NCBI RefSeq assembly: GCF_002115785.1
Contig: NZ_JFJY01000002.1
Span: 310,001-374,000 of the forward strand
DNA length: 64,000 bases
From: Thalassospira sp. MCCC 1A03138
GTDB lineage: Bacteria; Pseudomonadota; Alphaproteobacteria; Rhodospirillales; Thalassospiraceae
Direction of reading: 5' to 3'
In this document: in pieces, positions 17,640-26,516 of the stretch
Layout: every line of letters starts with the position of its first letter
Numbering within the stretch: the first letter of the stretch is position 1
Notes under the pieces: model-generated
Told to the model about the DNA's origin: nothing
The model's input: only the letters and a program-made list of their open reading frames with translations
Databases searched by the model: none
Program-made: the position numbers and the translations under genes

Positions 17640-19220
17640 ATGCACGACTCAGCCTTGCGCAGTTGGGGTGATTCATTTCGGGCGTTCATTCATCCACGCG
17701 TGATTACCATGCTGTTCATGGGACTGTCGGCCGGGATTCCCATTCTGCTGATTTTCTCAACCCTATCGATCTGGCTACGCGAAGCCGGGGTGGAACGTTC
17801 TACTGTCACCTATTTCAGCTGGGCCGCCCTTGGTTATTCTTTCAAATTTGTCTGGGCCCCCCTTATTGACCGGCTGCCGTTCCCGATTTTGCATGGGGTT
17901 CTTGGACGTCGGCGAAGCTGGCTGATTATTGCACAATGCGCCATTATCGGCGCCATCCTTTGGATGGGCTTTACCGATCCGGCCGAAAACCTGACTATTA
18001 TGGCCGTTGCTGCTGTTGCGCTTGGCTTTGCATCGGCAACACAGGACATCGTGATTGACGCCTATCGCATCGAGGCAGCAGATACCGACCTGCAAGCCAT
18101 GATGAGCTCGGCCTATATCGGTGGGTATCGTATCGGAATGATTGTCGCCGGTGCCGGAGCATTGACCATTGCCGGACTATTTGAGGCCGAAGGCAGTTAT
18201 GAGCCGATTGCTTGGACAATTGCCTATGGCTGCATGGCTCTGGCCATGGGGATCGGCGTTATCACCACGCTGATCATTCGCGAACCCACCGTAAATCGGA
18301 CTGACAGCAAGTATTTTCATAAAACATCCGATTACGGTCGTTTCCTTCTGATGTTTGCGCTGACTGTGATCGCCTTCATCATTGCCAACATTTATGCCAG
18401 CAACCTGACCGAGCCGTTAAAAACGGCTTTAGTCGAAAACGGAATGATCGACGAACTGGCTGGTTTCATCGCCGGGTTTCTCAAACTAGCCATCTCTGTC
18501 GCAGCCGCAATCCTTGTCGCATGGCTGACCACCCGTGTCGGCGTAACCCCAACCGGCATGGTTCAGGAAACCTATCTCGCACCGGTTAAGGATTTCATAG
18601 ACCGCTATGGCAAGGCTGCGATAGTTGTGCTGGCACTCATTGGCGTCTATCGGATTGCCGATATTGTCATGGGGGTCATGGCAAATGTTTTCTATACCGA
18701 TCTGGGCTTTTCCAAGGAAGAAATAGCAGCTGTTTCCAAAACATTTGGCCTGTTCATGACCATTGCAGGCAGCTTCCTTGGCGGCCTTCTTTCGGTTCGC
18801 TACGGGGTCGTGCGTATCCTGTTTTTTGGCGCACTTCTCTCGGCAATTACCAACATCCTGTTTGCAATTATGGCTCATCTGGGCCCGAACACGATCATGT
18901 TTGCTGGTGTGATTATGGCCGACAACCTGTCAGGTGGTCTTGCAACAGCCGCCTTCATCGCCTACCTGTCGGGCCTGACCAATATTTCCTTTACCGCCAT
19001 GCAATATGCGATCTTTAGCTCGATCATGACCCTGTTCCCCAAAATCCTTGCCGGATTTTCGGGCAGTGTCGTCGATGCGCTCGGTTACAGCTGGTTCTTT
19101 ATTGGCACAGCCCTGATTGGCATACCCGTGCTGTATCTCGTTGTCTTGGCCGGTAGGCTGATGACACAGAATACCGCAGAAAAAGCCGCGCACGCAGCAG
19201 CGATGAACGAAGACGGGTAA
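17640..19220 (+). CDS. ampG: AmpG-family muropeptide permease (MFS)
   Basis: Inner-membrane major-facilitator protein that imports anhydro-muropeptides for cell-wall recycling. It has 526 residues with many hydrophobic helices. AmpG features: FMGLSAGIPILLIFSTLSIW, GYSFKFVWAPLIDR, LGRRRSWLIIAQ and the conserved ATQDIVIDAYRIE. The ATG at 17640 follows GGGGAA. The central loop around residues 210-300 is longer than in E. coli AmpG, as is common in alphaproteobacteria. Monocistronic; it shares a terminator with the convergent ptsN. Confidence 0.9.
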   Translation: MHDSALRSWGDSFRAFIHPRVITMLFMGLSAGIPILLIFSTLSIWLREAGVERSTVTYFSWAALGYSFKFVWAPLIDRLPFPILHGVLGRRRSWLIIAQCAIIGAILWMGFTDPAENLTIMAVAAVALGFASATQDIVIDAYRIEAADTDLQAMMSSAYIGGYRIGMIVAGAGALTIAGLFEAEGSYEPIAWTIAYGCMALAMGIGVITTLIIREPTVNRTDSKYFHKTSDYGRFLLMFALTVIAFIIANIYASNLTEPLKTALVENGMIDELAGFIAGFLKLAISVAAAILVAWLTTRVGVTPTGMVQETYLAPVKDFIDRYGKAAIVVLALIGVYRIADIVMGVMANVFYTDLGFSKEEIAAVSKTFGLFMTIAGSFLGGLLSVRYGVVRILFFGALLSAITNILFAIMAHLGPNTIMFAGVIMADNLSGGLATAAFIAYLSGLTNISFTAMQYAIFSSIMTLFPKILAGFSGSVVDALGYSWFFIGTALIGIPVLYLVVLAGRLMTQNTAEKAAHAAAMNEDG

Positions 19221-19247
19221 CCAACAGTTATTCATCAAGGCAAAATA

Positions 19248-19278
19248 AAACCGGGCACCACATAATGGCACCCGGTTT
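19248..19278. terminator. Shared terminator between ampG and ptsN
   Basis: AAACCGGG (19248-19255) pairs with CCCGGTTT (19271-19278), with partial pairing inside the loop. It lies between the two convergent stop codons (19220 and 19302). Confidence 0.6.
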
Positions 19279-19301
19279 CAGATCTTCTGATGTCACGACG
19301 C

Positions 19302-19811
19302 TCAGGCGGCCTGTTCAGCCTCATCCTGTGTCAGCAGTGCATAGATTGCATCCGCAGAACCCGCACCGCGCAACTTATCGCACATGCCCTGATTACGCAG
19401 AAGGCGGGAAATACGCGCCAGTGCTTTCAGGTGATCTGCACCAGCTTCTTCCGGAGCAATCAGCATGCAAAACAAATCGACAGGATGTTCGTCAACGGCA
19501 TCGAACTCAATCGGGTTCTGAGCACGCGCAAAGATCATGTGCAACCGGTCAAGATCCGCCAGCTTGCCGTGCGGAATCGCGACACCACCACCTACGCCGG
19601 TGCTGCCAAGTTTTTCACGGTCAAGCAAAACGGAAAAAATCTCGCCCGCTTCACGCCCGGTGACGTCAGCTGCCTTTTCGGCAAGTTCCTCAAGGACAGC
19701 CTTTTTCGCACCGGACCGCAGGGCCGGTATTACCCCCGAAGGGGAAAGAATCGATGATATGTCCATTTTTCGCGTTGCGTTGTTTGGCTCGGAAGAATCT
19801 GTATCCGTCAC
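19302..19811 (-). CDS. ptsN: Nitrogen regulatory PTS protein EIIA-Ntr
   Basis: Phosphoryl acceptor at the end of the PTS-Ntr chain (PtsP-NPr-EIIA), which tunes nitrogen, potassium and stress responses. It has 169 residues from a GTG at 19811; the PTS EIIA domain fills residues 16-155. The phosphorylated His is in GVAIPHGKL (about residue 81). The GTG overlaps the hpf stop as GTGA, which indicates translational coupling. An internal ATG at 19766 (MDISSILSP) is a possible shorter start closer to the usual 154 residues. It is the last gene of the rpoN-hpf-ptsN string. Confidence 0.93.
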   Translation of the reverse strand: MTDTDSSEPNNATRKMDISSILSPSGVIPALRSGAKKAVLEELAEKAADVTGREAGEIFSVLLDREKLGSTGVGGGVAIPHGKLADLDRLHMIFARAQNPIEFDAVDEHPVDLFCMLIAPEEAGADHLKALARISRLLRNQGMCDKLRGAGSADAIYALLTQDEAEQAA

Positions 19812-20404
19812 GCTGCACCAGCCTCCTTATCGGATGGGTCAAGCCACCCGATATTGCCGTCAGCACGACGATATACAACATTCAATCCGCCATGTTTGCC
19901 ATTCCGGAACATAAGTGCCGGAATGTCCCCCAAGTCGAGCCGCATAACAGCTTCTCCAACAGAGAGCGTATCAATGCGATCCGGTGTTTCAGCGACGATC
20001 ACAGGCTCGAAGCCGTTGACATGTTCGTCATCTGAATGATCGTCGTCTTCCTGTGCGATCACATAATGTGTCGCATCAATTCTTGCCTGCTCATACTGAT
20101 CACGGTTGGTATGATGGTCACGCAGACGCCGCTTGTAGCGTCGCAGCTGTTTAGCGACACGATCACAGGCGGAATCGAAGGCAGGATACACTTCATTCGC
20201 CGATGCCTTCGCCTGAACCAACATGCCCTTGCCGACATGGACCGATATCTGCGTGATGTAGAGATGTGCCTCTTTGGTGATGGTCACCGTGGCTTCGATC
20301 GCGTGATCGAAATATTTCTCTACCGCAGGGTCCAACGTCTCGACGACGTGTTGACGGAGTGCGTTACCAACGTCGAGTTGTTTACCAATAACCGTAATTT
20401 GCAT
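19808..20404 (-). CDS. hpf: Ribosome hibernation promoting factor, long form
   Basis: Binds the 30S A/P-site region and dimerises ribosomes into inactive 100S particles in stationary phase. It has 198 residues, the length of long HPF. The N-terminal S30AE domain covers 1-105 (MQITVIGKQLDVGNALRQHV, then YKRRLRDHH). The C-terminal dimerisation domain covers about 135-195 (FEPVIVAETPDRIDTLSVGE and ALMFRNGKHGGLNVVYRR). The ATG at 20404 fits the family start. A sigma-70-like promoter lies 75-100 bp upstream, so it can be transcribed apart from rpoN. Confidence 0.95.
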   Translation of the reverse strand: MQITVIGKQLDVGNALRQHVVETLDPAVEKYFDHAIEATVTITKEAHLYITQISVHVGKGMLVQAKASANEVYPAFDSACDRVAKQLRRYKRRLRDHHTNRDQYEQARIDATHYVIAQEDDDHSDDEHVNGFEPVIVAETPDRIDTLSVGEAVMRLDLGDIPALMFRNGKHGGLNVVYRRADGNIGWLDPSDKEAGAA

Positions 20405-20476
20405 GGATCGCCTATCCCCAGTTGAGTGACTTCCCAGTACATATGGACATTCAGTGCCCCTCAATCAGGAGGCCGC

Positions 20477-20505
20477 ACCATATTCCCTCGTTAATGCCAA
20501 GTCAA
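20477..20505 (-). promoter_or_regulatory. Sigma-70-like promoter of hpf-ptsN
   Basis: Minus strand: -35 TTGACT (20505-20500), 17-bp spacer, -10 TATGGT (20482-20477), about 73 bp before the hpf ATG. It lies in the 162-bp rpoN-hpf gap. Confidence 0.6.
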
Positions 20506-20532
20506 CATTTGGGTATTATTGCTGAATATACA

Positions 20533-20546
20533 ATACCTTAAGGTAT
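20533..20546. promoter_or_regulatory. Perfect 14-bp palindrome upstream of the hpf promoter
   Basis: ATACCTTAAGGTAT is fully self-complementary and lies 27 bp upstream of the hpf -35 element and 20 bp after the rpoN stop. It is AT-rich with no T-tail, so it looks like a protein-binding site rather than a terminator. Confidence 0.5.
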
Positions 20547-20566
20547 ATTTTGCAGTGTTTGACTGA

Positions 20567-22135
20567 CTAGGAAACTCGCGACTTTTTTTCGCGCCGTCGC
20601 TGGACCGACGAGGGAATTCTCATCGCTTCGCGGTATTTTGCCACTGTTCGGCGGGCGATGTCGATCCCTTCCTTTTGAAGCAGCTCGACAAGTTTGTCAT
20701 CAGACAAAATCTTTTTCGGATCTTCCCCGTCTATCAATGACTTGATACGATGACGCACAGATTCAGAAGAATGCGCATCTCCACCGTCCGCAGATGAAAT
20801 TGCCGTGGTGAAAAAGTACTTCAACTCGTAAACGCCACGCGGGGTCGCCATAAACTTGCCATTGGTCACCCGTGAAACCGTGCTTTCATGCATGCCGATT
20901 GCTTCGGCGATATCGCGCAGGATCAACGGGCGCAAATGCGACACGCCGTAATTGAAGAATCCATCCTGCTGACGCACGATCTCGCTTGCGACTTTCATGA
21001 TCGTGGTAGCACGTTGATGCAGTGCCTTTACCAGCCAATTGGCGTTCTGAAGCTTCTCGCTAAGAAAGCTTCGTTCCTCGCGATTACGCAGCCCCTGTCC
21101 TATCTTTACGGCGTAATCCTCGTTCACCAATACGCGTGGCAATGCATCGCTGTTCAGTTCAAGATGCCAGTTGCCGCTTCCGGCTGCACGCATCAGAACA
21201 TCGGGAATGACCGGCGTTGCCGGTTCCCCATCGGCAGTTCGCCCCGGACGCGGATCAAGGGTGCGAATTTCGGAAATCATGTCCGAAAGATCATCGGTAT
21301 CCACGCCGCATATCCGGCGCAAGCGATCAAATTCACGACGCGCAAGCAAATCCAGATTGGCCAGCAACGCTGCCATCGCTGGATCAAACCGATTAAGCTC
21401 ACGCAATTGCAGTTCGAGGCATTGGGCAAGGTCGCGGGCGAAGATGCCCACTGGCTCAAATCCCTGCATAACGGCAAGAACGCGCAATACATCGCTCATT
21501 TCGCACTCAAGTGCCTCGGCAACCTCTTCAAGAGGCCCGGCGACATAGCCATTTTCATCAAGCATATCGATCAGGTAGCTGCCAATCATGCGTGAAATGG
21601 CATCCGCAAACGCGATGTTAAGCTGATCATCAAGTGACTGACGAAGTGTCGCCTTGTCGGCAAGCGTCTGTTCTAGGCCCGGCAGATCTTCGCCACTGCC
21701 TCCACCACCCGTTCCGCCGCTATAGGGCGACGAATAATCATGGTTTCCAGCAACCGGGGCACCATCGGGAGTGATTTCACCTTCGCCGTTGTAAAGGGCA
21801 TCAGGCGCACAATCGAGCGGACTGGAATCGCCGGTGCTCATGGTTTCACTTGACGTCAGGCGGTCGGTGCCAAAACGATCTTCTCGATCCGCAAAATCAT
21901 CGCTGGTACGAGAATCGATACCCTGATCGCCATTCCCGACGGCCCCGTCACCTGTTTCGGCAAAGGTTTGCCCCGGATCTGCGCGTTCCAGCAGTGGATT
22001 TTCCAGCAATTCACTATCGATGAAATTGGAAAGTTCGATGTTGTTAAATTGCAGAAGTTTGATCGCCTGCTGCAACTGAGGCGTCATGACGAGAGACTGA
22101 GACTGACGAAGATCAAGCCGCGCCTTCAGGGCCAT
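20567..22135 (-). CDS. rpoN: RNA polymerase sigma-54 factor
   Basis: Directs transcription from -24/-12 promoters with enhancer-binding proteins (nitrogen, flagella and others). It has 522 residues. Region I is Gln/Leu-rich (LDLRQSQSLVMTPQLQQAIK) and region II acidic (about 55-150). The core-binding domain follows, then an HTH (MHESTVSRVTNGKFMATPRG) and the RpoN box ARRTVAKYREAMRIPSSVQR at about 493. The insert at 150-175 (YSGGTGGGGSGEDLPGLEQT) is Gly-rich. It sits 49 bp after lptB on the same strand, an arrangement conserved across proteobacteria. Confidence 0.97.
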   Translation of the reverse strand: MALKARLDLRQSQSLVMTPQLQQAIKLLQFNNIELSNFIDSELLENPLLERADPGQTFAETGDGAVGNGDQGIDSRTSDDFADREDRFGTDRLTSSETMSTGDSSPLDCAPDALYNGEGEITPDGAPVAGNHDYSSPYSGGTGGGGSGEDLPGLEQTLADKATLRQSLDDQLNIAFADAISRMIGSYLIDMLDENGYVAGPLEEVAEALECEMSDVLRVLAVMQGFEPVGIFARDLAQCLELQLRELNRFDPAMAALLANLDLLARREFDRLRRICGVDTDDLSDMISEIRTLDPRPGRTADGEPATPVIPDVLMRAAGSGNWHLELNSDALPRVLVNEDYAVKIGQGLRNREERSFLSEKLQNANWLVKALHQRATTIMKVASEIVRQQDGFFNYGVSHLRPLILRDIAEAIGMHESTVSRVTNGKFMATPRGVYELKYFFTTAISSADGGDAHSSESVRHRIKSLIDGEDPKKILSDDKLVELLQKEGIDIARRTVAKYREAMRIPSSVQRRREKKSRVS

Positions 22136-22184
22136 TATGAACTACCCCTCGTCAATCCGAACCCCCTAGGAACAAGGTGTGTGA

Positions 22185-23012
22185 TCAAAGGCTGAAACGA
22201 TCACCCAGATAAACCCTTCTGACATCATCATTTCTGACGATTTCGTCAGGACCACCTTCCATCAAAACCCGACCATCATGCAAGATATATGCCCGGTCAA
22301 TGATGTCCAGAGTCTCGCGCACATTGTGGTCGGTAATCAAGACCCCAATGCCACGATCTTTTAGATGACGTACAAGATCGCGAATATCACCGACCGCAAT
22401 CGGGTCAATCCCGGCCAGCGGCTCGTCTAGCAGAACGAAGTTCGGATGGGCCGCAAGGGCACGTGCAATCTCGCACCGGCGGCGTTCCCCGCCCGACAAG
22501 GCTAGGGCAGGAGTGCGGCGCAAATGCTCGATGGCAAATTCCGCCAGAAGATCTTCCAGGTTCTGTTCACGCTTGATCCGGTCATCTTCCACGACCTCCA
22601 GAACCGCCATGATGTTCTGTTCGACCGTCATCCCACGGAAAATAGAGGCTTCCTGCGGCAAATAACCGATTCCCATGCGCGCGCGCTGATACATCGGCAT
22701 CATGGTGATATCGCGCCCATCAAGCGAAATATTCCCCCGATCCGGAGAAATCAGACCCGTGATGATATAAAAACTGGTTGTCTTTCCGGCGCCATTTGGC
22801 CCCAGAAGGCCGACGGCTTCGCCGCGTTGTACCGACATCGACACGTCTTTAAGCACCGGTCTCTTCTTGAAGCTCTTGCCAAGATTGTGCGCCACCAGCC
22901 CCTTGTTGGCTGTCACAAGCCGCGGGCCCGTACCGGAGGATGCATTGCTGCCACTACCGGTCTTTGGTACATGTGTGTTGTCGGATTTTCCGCTTTTGCG
23001 CGACCAGAACAA
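22185..23012 (-). CDS. lptB: LPS export ABC transporter ATPase LptB
   Basis: Cytoplasmic ATPase that powers LPS extraction by LptB2FG. It has 275 residues from a TTG at 23012, which lies 15 bp after lptA. Walker [10 protein letters not shown], signature LSGGERRR, Walker [13 protein letters not shown] and the switch His in [10 protein letters not shown] are intact. Compared with the usual 240 residues it has about 35 extra N-terminal residues rich in Ser, Gly, Lys and Thr before [17 protein letters not shown]. An internal start (for example the TTG or GTG codons nearer the core) cannot be excluded. Confidence 0.95.
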   Translation of the reverse strand: MFWSRKSGKSDNTHVPKTGSGSNASSGTGPRLVTANKGLVAHNLGKSFKKRPVLKDVSMSVQRGEAVGLLGPNGAGKTTSFYIITGLISPDRGNISLDGRDITMMPMYQRARMGIGYLPQEASIFRGMTVEQNIMAVLEVVEDDRIKREQNLEDLLAEFAIEHLRRTPALALSGGERRRCEIARALAAHPNFVLLDEPLAGIDPIAVGDIRDLVRHLKDRGIGVLITDHNVRETLDIIDRAYILHDGRVLMEGGPDEIVRNDDVRRVYLGDRFSL

Positions 23013-23027
23013 ATTCCCGACCCTTCG

Positions 23028-23891
23028 TCAGTTGCCATTCCCGGATTGGCCCGGGCTGTTTTCGTCGTCTTTTTCCGGCACAAGCAAACCGCGGACGCGG
23101 CTTTTGCCATCGCCATTTCCGTTGGCGGTCAATCGGCTGACACCTGTATTCAGGTCGACAACAGCGCGATCCCCATTCAACTGGTTCTCGCCGCGCGTGA
23201 TCTTAACCGATCCGACAAGGGTTGCGATACCCGTTTTCGCATCATAAACGCCTTGATTGCCAACCACAAAATCGGTTGACGTTCGGATAGTAACATTTCC
23301 ATCACCGTCAATGCGGCTCAGTTCGTTTTCGCCATTCTTGCCCGCTTCGAACCGTGCCGTCAGAACATCACCGCGAAGGGTACGATCATCGGCAACGGCA
23401 ACAGCATTACCACGCGCAACCGCCATACGTTCGGTTTCCCAGTATTCAAGGCTTTCTTCAGCGGTCAGGGTTTCATTGGGCGTTTTGTATCGCAGATCTT
23501 TACCCGTCAAAACGACAACGGCATCGTCAATGTCATAGATCGCCTGATCACCGGTTGCGACATCGGTTTCTGAAGACAGTTTTACGTTGCCCGTGGCAAT
23601 GATACGGTAAATCTCGCTTTGACCGTCACGATCCCGATAAAGGGCACGCAGTTCATCTGCGTCAACACGGGAATTGCCGCGTTTAGCCACCGCATTACCT
23701 CGCGCAATCAGGACCTGCTCGTTACGACGCCATTCAATGCCATTATCGGATTCGACCTCAAGCCCCCCGCTTCCACTTTGGGCAAGACCAAGTGGATCGG
23801 CATATGCCGCCACTGAGGGAACCAGCAGCGCGCCCCCAAAAACTGTCGCCATCAAAAAACGGCGCACCGCAAAACGCGCAACTGCGATCAT
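23028..23891 (-). CDS. lptA: LPS transport periplasmic protein LptA
   Basis: Forms the periplasmic bridge for LPS between LptC and LptD. It has 287 residues, longer than E. coli LptA (185). A signal peptide ends near SVAAYADP (about residue 32). Repeating OstA-fold segments follow (RRNEQVLIARGNAVAKRGNS, LTAEESLEYWETERMAVARG, LVGSVKITRGENQLNGDRAV), ending in a polar Gly/Asn tail. Its ATG overlaps the lptC stop (ATGA), and lptB follows 15 bp later, indicating one operon. Confidence 0.93.
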   Translation of the reverse strand: MIAVARFAVRRFLMATVFGGALLVPSVAAYADPLGLAQSGSGGLEVESDNGIEWRRNEQVLIARGNAVAKRGNSRVDADELRALYRDRDGQSEIYRIIATGNVKLSSETDVATGDQAIYDIDDAVVVLTGKDLRYKTPNETLTAEESLEYWETERMAVARGNAVAVADDRTLRGDVLTARFEAGKNGENELSRIDGDGNVTIRTSTDFVVGNQGVYDAKTGIATLVGSVKITRGENQLNGDRAVVDLNTGVSRLTANGNGDGKSRVRGLLVPEKDDENSPGQSGNGN

Positions 23892-24595
23892 GATTTACCT
23901 TTCAAAGCACTATCGAAAATCACCAGACGAGCATTCCCCAAAAAGCGGATCACGGCACCCTTGTCCTCAAGCTCAAACCCGGTGTCAGATTTGATCGTCC
24001 CGAACGGTCCCTGTCCATCGACAGGTTCATTGCCTTTGGCACTGCCGCTATTCAATGCAATCTCGGCCTGCTCGGTATGAATTTCGAACCCCTGATCGTG
24101 ATACATATTCACGGTCCCGACCAGATCAAGCAATTCATCGGACTCGGTATAAAAACCTTCATCCGCCGTAAGTGCAATCCACGAACCATCTTCAAGCGTT
24201 ATATCAGCCTGTGGTGCATCAAGATGCACATGTGCCAGCCGCTCGCCGTTTTCCGGTTGCTCAACCGCGTCGTTGGCTGTGACGGTGAAGGGTTGCTTAT
24301 TCCCATCCACGCCAAAAAAGCGCGGATTACTCATGGTAACATTTTCCATCAAATCATCGGGTGTGGTCGAAAAGCCAAGACGAAAACCACTTTCCTGAAC
24401 CTTCTCGATTTGTGGCCACAGCACAACAAGAGCAACAAGCGATGCCGCAATCAACGGCAGCACAAGTTTCAGCATGTTAACGATCGAACGGCGAAACGGA
24501 TTGATCCGCACGTCCCGCCGCCCGGACGGAAGACGATCGTTCATGCGCGCATTACGCGCGGCCCGTTCGATCTCGGCCTTCCGTTCTTCGCTCAT
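23888..24595 (-). CDS. lptC: LPS export protein LptC
   Basis: Bitopic inner-membrane protein that passes LPS from LptB2FG to LptA. It has 235 residues: a cytosolic Arg-rich N-terminus (about 1-38), one membrane helix (LKLVLPLIAASLVALVVLW, about 42-60), then an OstA-like periplasmic domain (FTVTANDAVEQ, then DEGFYTESDELLDLVGTVNM). It starts 3 bp after kdsD and overlaps lptA by 4 bp. The N-terminus is longer than in E. coli LptC, as is typical in alphaproteobacteria. Confidence 0.92.
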   Translation of the reverse strand: MSEERKAEIERAARNARMNDRLPSGRRDVRINPFRRSIVNMLKLVLPLIAASLVALVVLWPQIEKVQESGFRLGFSTTPDDLMENVTMSNPRFFGVDGNKQPFTVTANDAVEQPENGERLAHVHLDAPQADITLEDGSWIALTADEGFYTESDELLDLVGTVNMYHDQGFEIHTEQAEIALNSGSAKGNEPVDGQGPFGTIKSDTGFELEDKGAVIRFLGNARLVIFDSALKGKS

Positions 24596-24598
24596 GGA

Positions 24599-25597
24599 TT
24601 ACGCAACCCCCAGACGCAGAAGGTCATGGATATGCACAAGGCCAACAGGCTTGCCTGCATCATCAACGACAAACAAGGCCGTGATGCTGCGATCATTCAT
24701 AATCGCAAGCGCCTCGACAGCCAGAACGTCGGATTTGGTCGCCTTGGGATTTCGCGTCATCACATCACCGACCCGCATTGCCACCAGATTGTCTGCCATA
24801 TGCCTGCGTAGATCACCATCCGTTACGATGCCGCTCATCAAGCCTGTATCGTCCAGCACACCGACACAGCCAAATGACTTGCCGGTCATGATGACCAATG
24901 CCTCGGACATCAGCGCATTTTCCTCAATCAGTGGAATATCCGCAACGTCATGCATAACGTCACCAACACGCAGCAATCGCTGCCCCAGTTTGCCACCAGG
25001 GTGGAATGTGCGGAAATCATCGGCACTGAAGCCACGACGCTCCATCAATGTCACAGCAAGCGCATCGGCAAAAGCCAGCATCGCTGTCGTCGACGTCGTC
25101 GGTGCCTGCTTGTTCGGGCAGGCTTCCGGGCTATTGGGCAGAATCAGCGGATAATCACATTGAGCTGCCAGCGAACTTTCCGGACGCCGGGTCATACCGA
25201 TCAATGGCACGTTAAAGCGGCGCGTATACGCGATGATATCTGACAGTTCTGGTGTTTCGCCTGAATTCGACAGGGCCAAGACGGCATCATTTTTGCCAAT
25301 CATCCCCAAATCGCCATGGCTCGCTTCAGCCGGATGGACAAAGAAGGATGGCGTTCCTGTCGACGCAAAAGTTGCTGCGATCTTTTTGGCAATATGACCA
25401 CTTTTACCCATGCCGGTTACGACAAGGCGGCCCGCAAGGCTCTCGATCAGATCGATTGCCTTGCAAAAATCACCGTTTAAGGATTTTGCAAGATCTCTGA
25501 GTGCATCGGCTTCAATTGCCAGAACTCGGCGGGCGACTTCAAGGTCTTTCTCCGATGCCGGTTCAGGCGTGTTTTGCGGTTTCGAGGTCACTGTCAT
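24599..25597 (-). CDS. kdsD: Arabinose-5-phosphate isomerase (KpsF/GutQ family)
   Basis: Converts ribulose-5-P to arabinose-5-P, the first step to Kdo of the LPS core. It has 332 residues. The SIS domain covers 40-175 with GMGKSGHIAKKIAATFASTG, HPAEASHGDLGM and LSNSGETPEL. Two CBS domains cover about 210-330 (VMHDVADIPLIEENALMSEA, then VMTRNPKATKSDVLAVEAL). It heads the kdsD-lptC-lptA-lptB-rpoN string, joining Kdo synthesis to LPS export, as in E. coli. Confidence 0.95.
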   Translation of the reverse strand: MTVTSKPQNTPEPASEKDLEVARRVLAIEADALRDLAKSLNGDFCKAIDLIESLAGRLVVTGMGKSGHIAKKIAATFASTGTPSFFVHPAEASHGDLGMIGKNDAVLALSNSGETPELSDIIAYTRRFNVPLIGMTRRPESSLAAQCDYPLILPNSPEACPNKQAPTTSTTAMLAFADALAVTLMERRGFSADDFRTFHPGGKLGQRLLRVGDVMHDVADIPLIEENALMSEALVIMTGKSFGCVGVLDDTGLMSGIVTDGDLRRHMADNLVAMRVGDVMTRNPKATKSDVLAVEALAIMNDRSITALFVVDDAGKPVGLVHIHDLLRLGVA

Positions 25598-25782
25598 CAG
25601 TTTCTTTATGCGTTTCCCGGCGGAACTAACTACGGGGAAAGATGGGCGGGATCATCTGCACTGGCAAGCAACGATCAGATTAATGATGTCGCAGGGATCA
25701 TTCCCTTACGCCAAAGGCCGTTGACGCAGAATTAACAATGCAGGCTCACCAGGAAAAATTTCAACACACCAAAAAAGTCAAA

Positions 25783-26394
25783 TCAGTGGGCAAAAATATC
25801 TGTCTCTTCCCAGCCAGCAAGATCAAGCGCCGCCCTTGTCGGCAAGAAGTCAAAACAGGCCTGCGCCAGTTCCGTTCTTCCTTCGCGCGCCAAACGACGA
25901 TCAAGCTCTTCCTTGGCCTTGTGCAGATACAGCACATCGGACGCGGCATATGCGATCTGTTCATCTGACAGATCAGAAGAACCCCAGTCAGAGCTCTGCT
26001 GTTGCTTGTCGAGGTTGATTCCAACCAACTCCCGCACAAGGTCTTTTAAACCATGACGGTCGGTGTAGGTGCGCACGAGTTTGGATGCAATCTTGGTGCA
26101 ATAGACTGGTGCACACCGCACACCAAGATACTTGTCCATCACAGCAATATCGAACCGCCCAAAGTGAAACAGCTTCAAAACCGACGGATCGGACAAAAGC
26201 TTTTTAAGGTTGGGCGCTTCGTAGCTTTCCACGTCAAACTTCACCAGATGAGCATCGCCATCACCCGCCGAAAGCTGGACCACACAAAGTCGATCACGAT
26301 GCGGATTAAGGCCCATGGTTTCACTGTCAATGGCAACGGTTTTGCCAAGATCAAGCCCGTCGGGCAAGTCTCCATGATGAAGGAAATTGGTCAT
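25783..26394 (-). CDS. rnd: Ribonuclease D-like 3'-5' exonuclease
   Basis: A 203-residue DEDDy exonuclease domain alone, without HRDC domains, as is common in alphaproteobacteria (RNase D proper is about 370 residues). Exo I is AIDSETMG (Asp23, Glu25), Exo II holds LFHFGRFDIAVM, and Exo III is YAASDVLYLH with the Tyr-x3-Asp spacing. It probably trims tRNA or other small RNA 3' ends. GGAG lies upstream of the ATG at 26394. A 37-bp element 30 bp upstream of the ATG is shared with the GT2 gene at 28.7 kb. Confidence 0.93.
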   Translation of the reverse strand: MTNFLHHGDLPDGLDLGKTVAIDSETMGLNPHRDRLCVVQLSAGDGDAHLVKFDVESYEAPNLKKLLSDPSVLKLFHFGRFDIAVMDKYLGVRCAPVYCTKIASKLVRTYTDRHGLKDLVRELVGINLDKQQQSSDWGSSDLSDEQIAYAASDVLYLHKAKEELDRRLAREGRTELAQACFDFLPTRAALDLAGWEETDIFAH

Positions 26395-26424
26395 CGCAAT
26401 TCTCCAGAATGCTGGTTTGACGCT

Positions 26425-26461
26425 GTCTTAACACAGCATTACCAACGTCGCGACGCAAAAG
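26425..26461 (-). promoter_or_regulatory. Bipartite 37-bp element, copy A, upstream of rnd
   Basis: Plus-strand GTCTTAACACAG (26425-26436), 12 variable bases, then CGCGACGCAAAAG (26449-26461). Both blocks recur exactly with the same 12-nt gap at 28757-28793. The distance to the start codon is 30 bp in both places. Likely a shared promoter or operator; it does not match standard -35/-10 spacing. Confidence 0.65.
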
Positions 26462-26516
26462 ACTCACCAAAGATCAGCTTTTTACGTCGATGAAATTTCG
26501 CAAAAAGCCCAATCGA

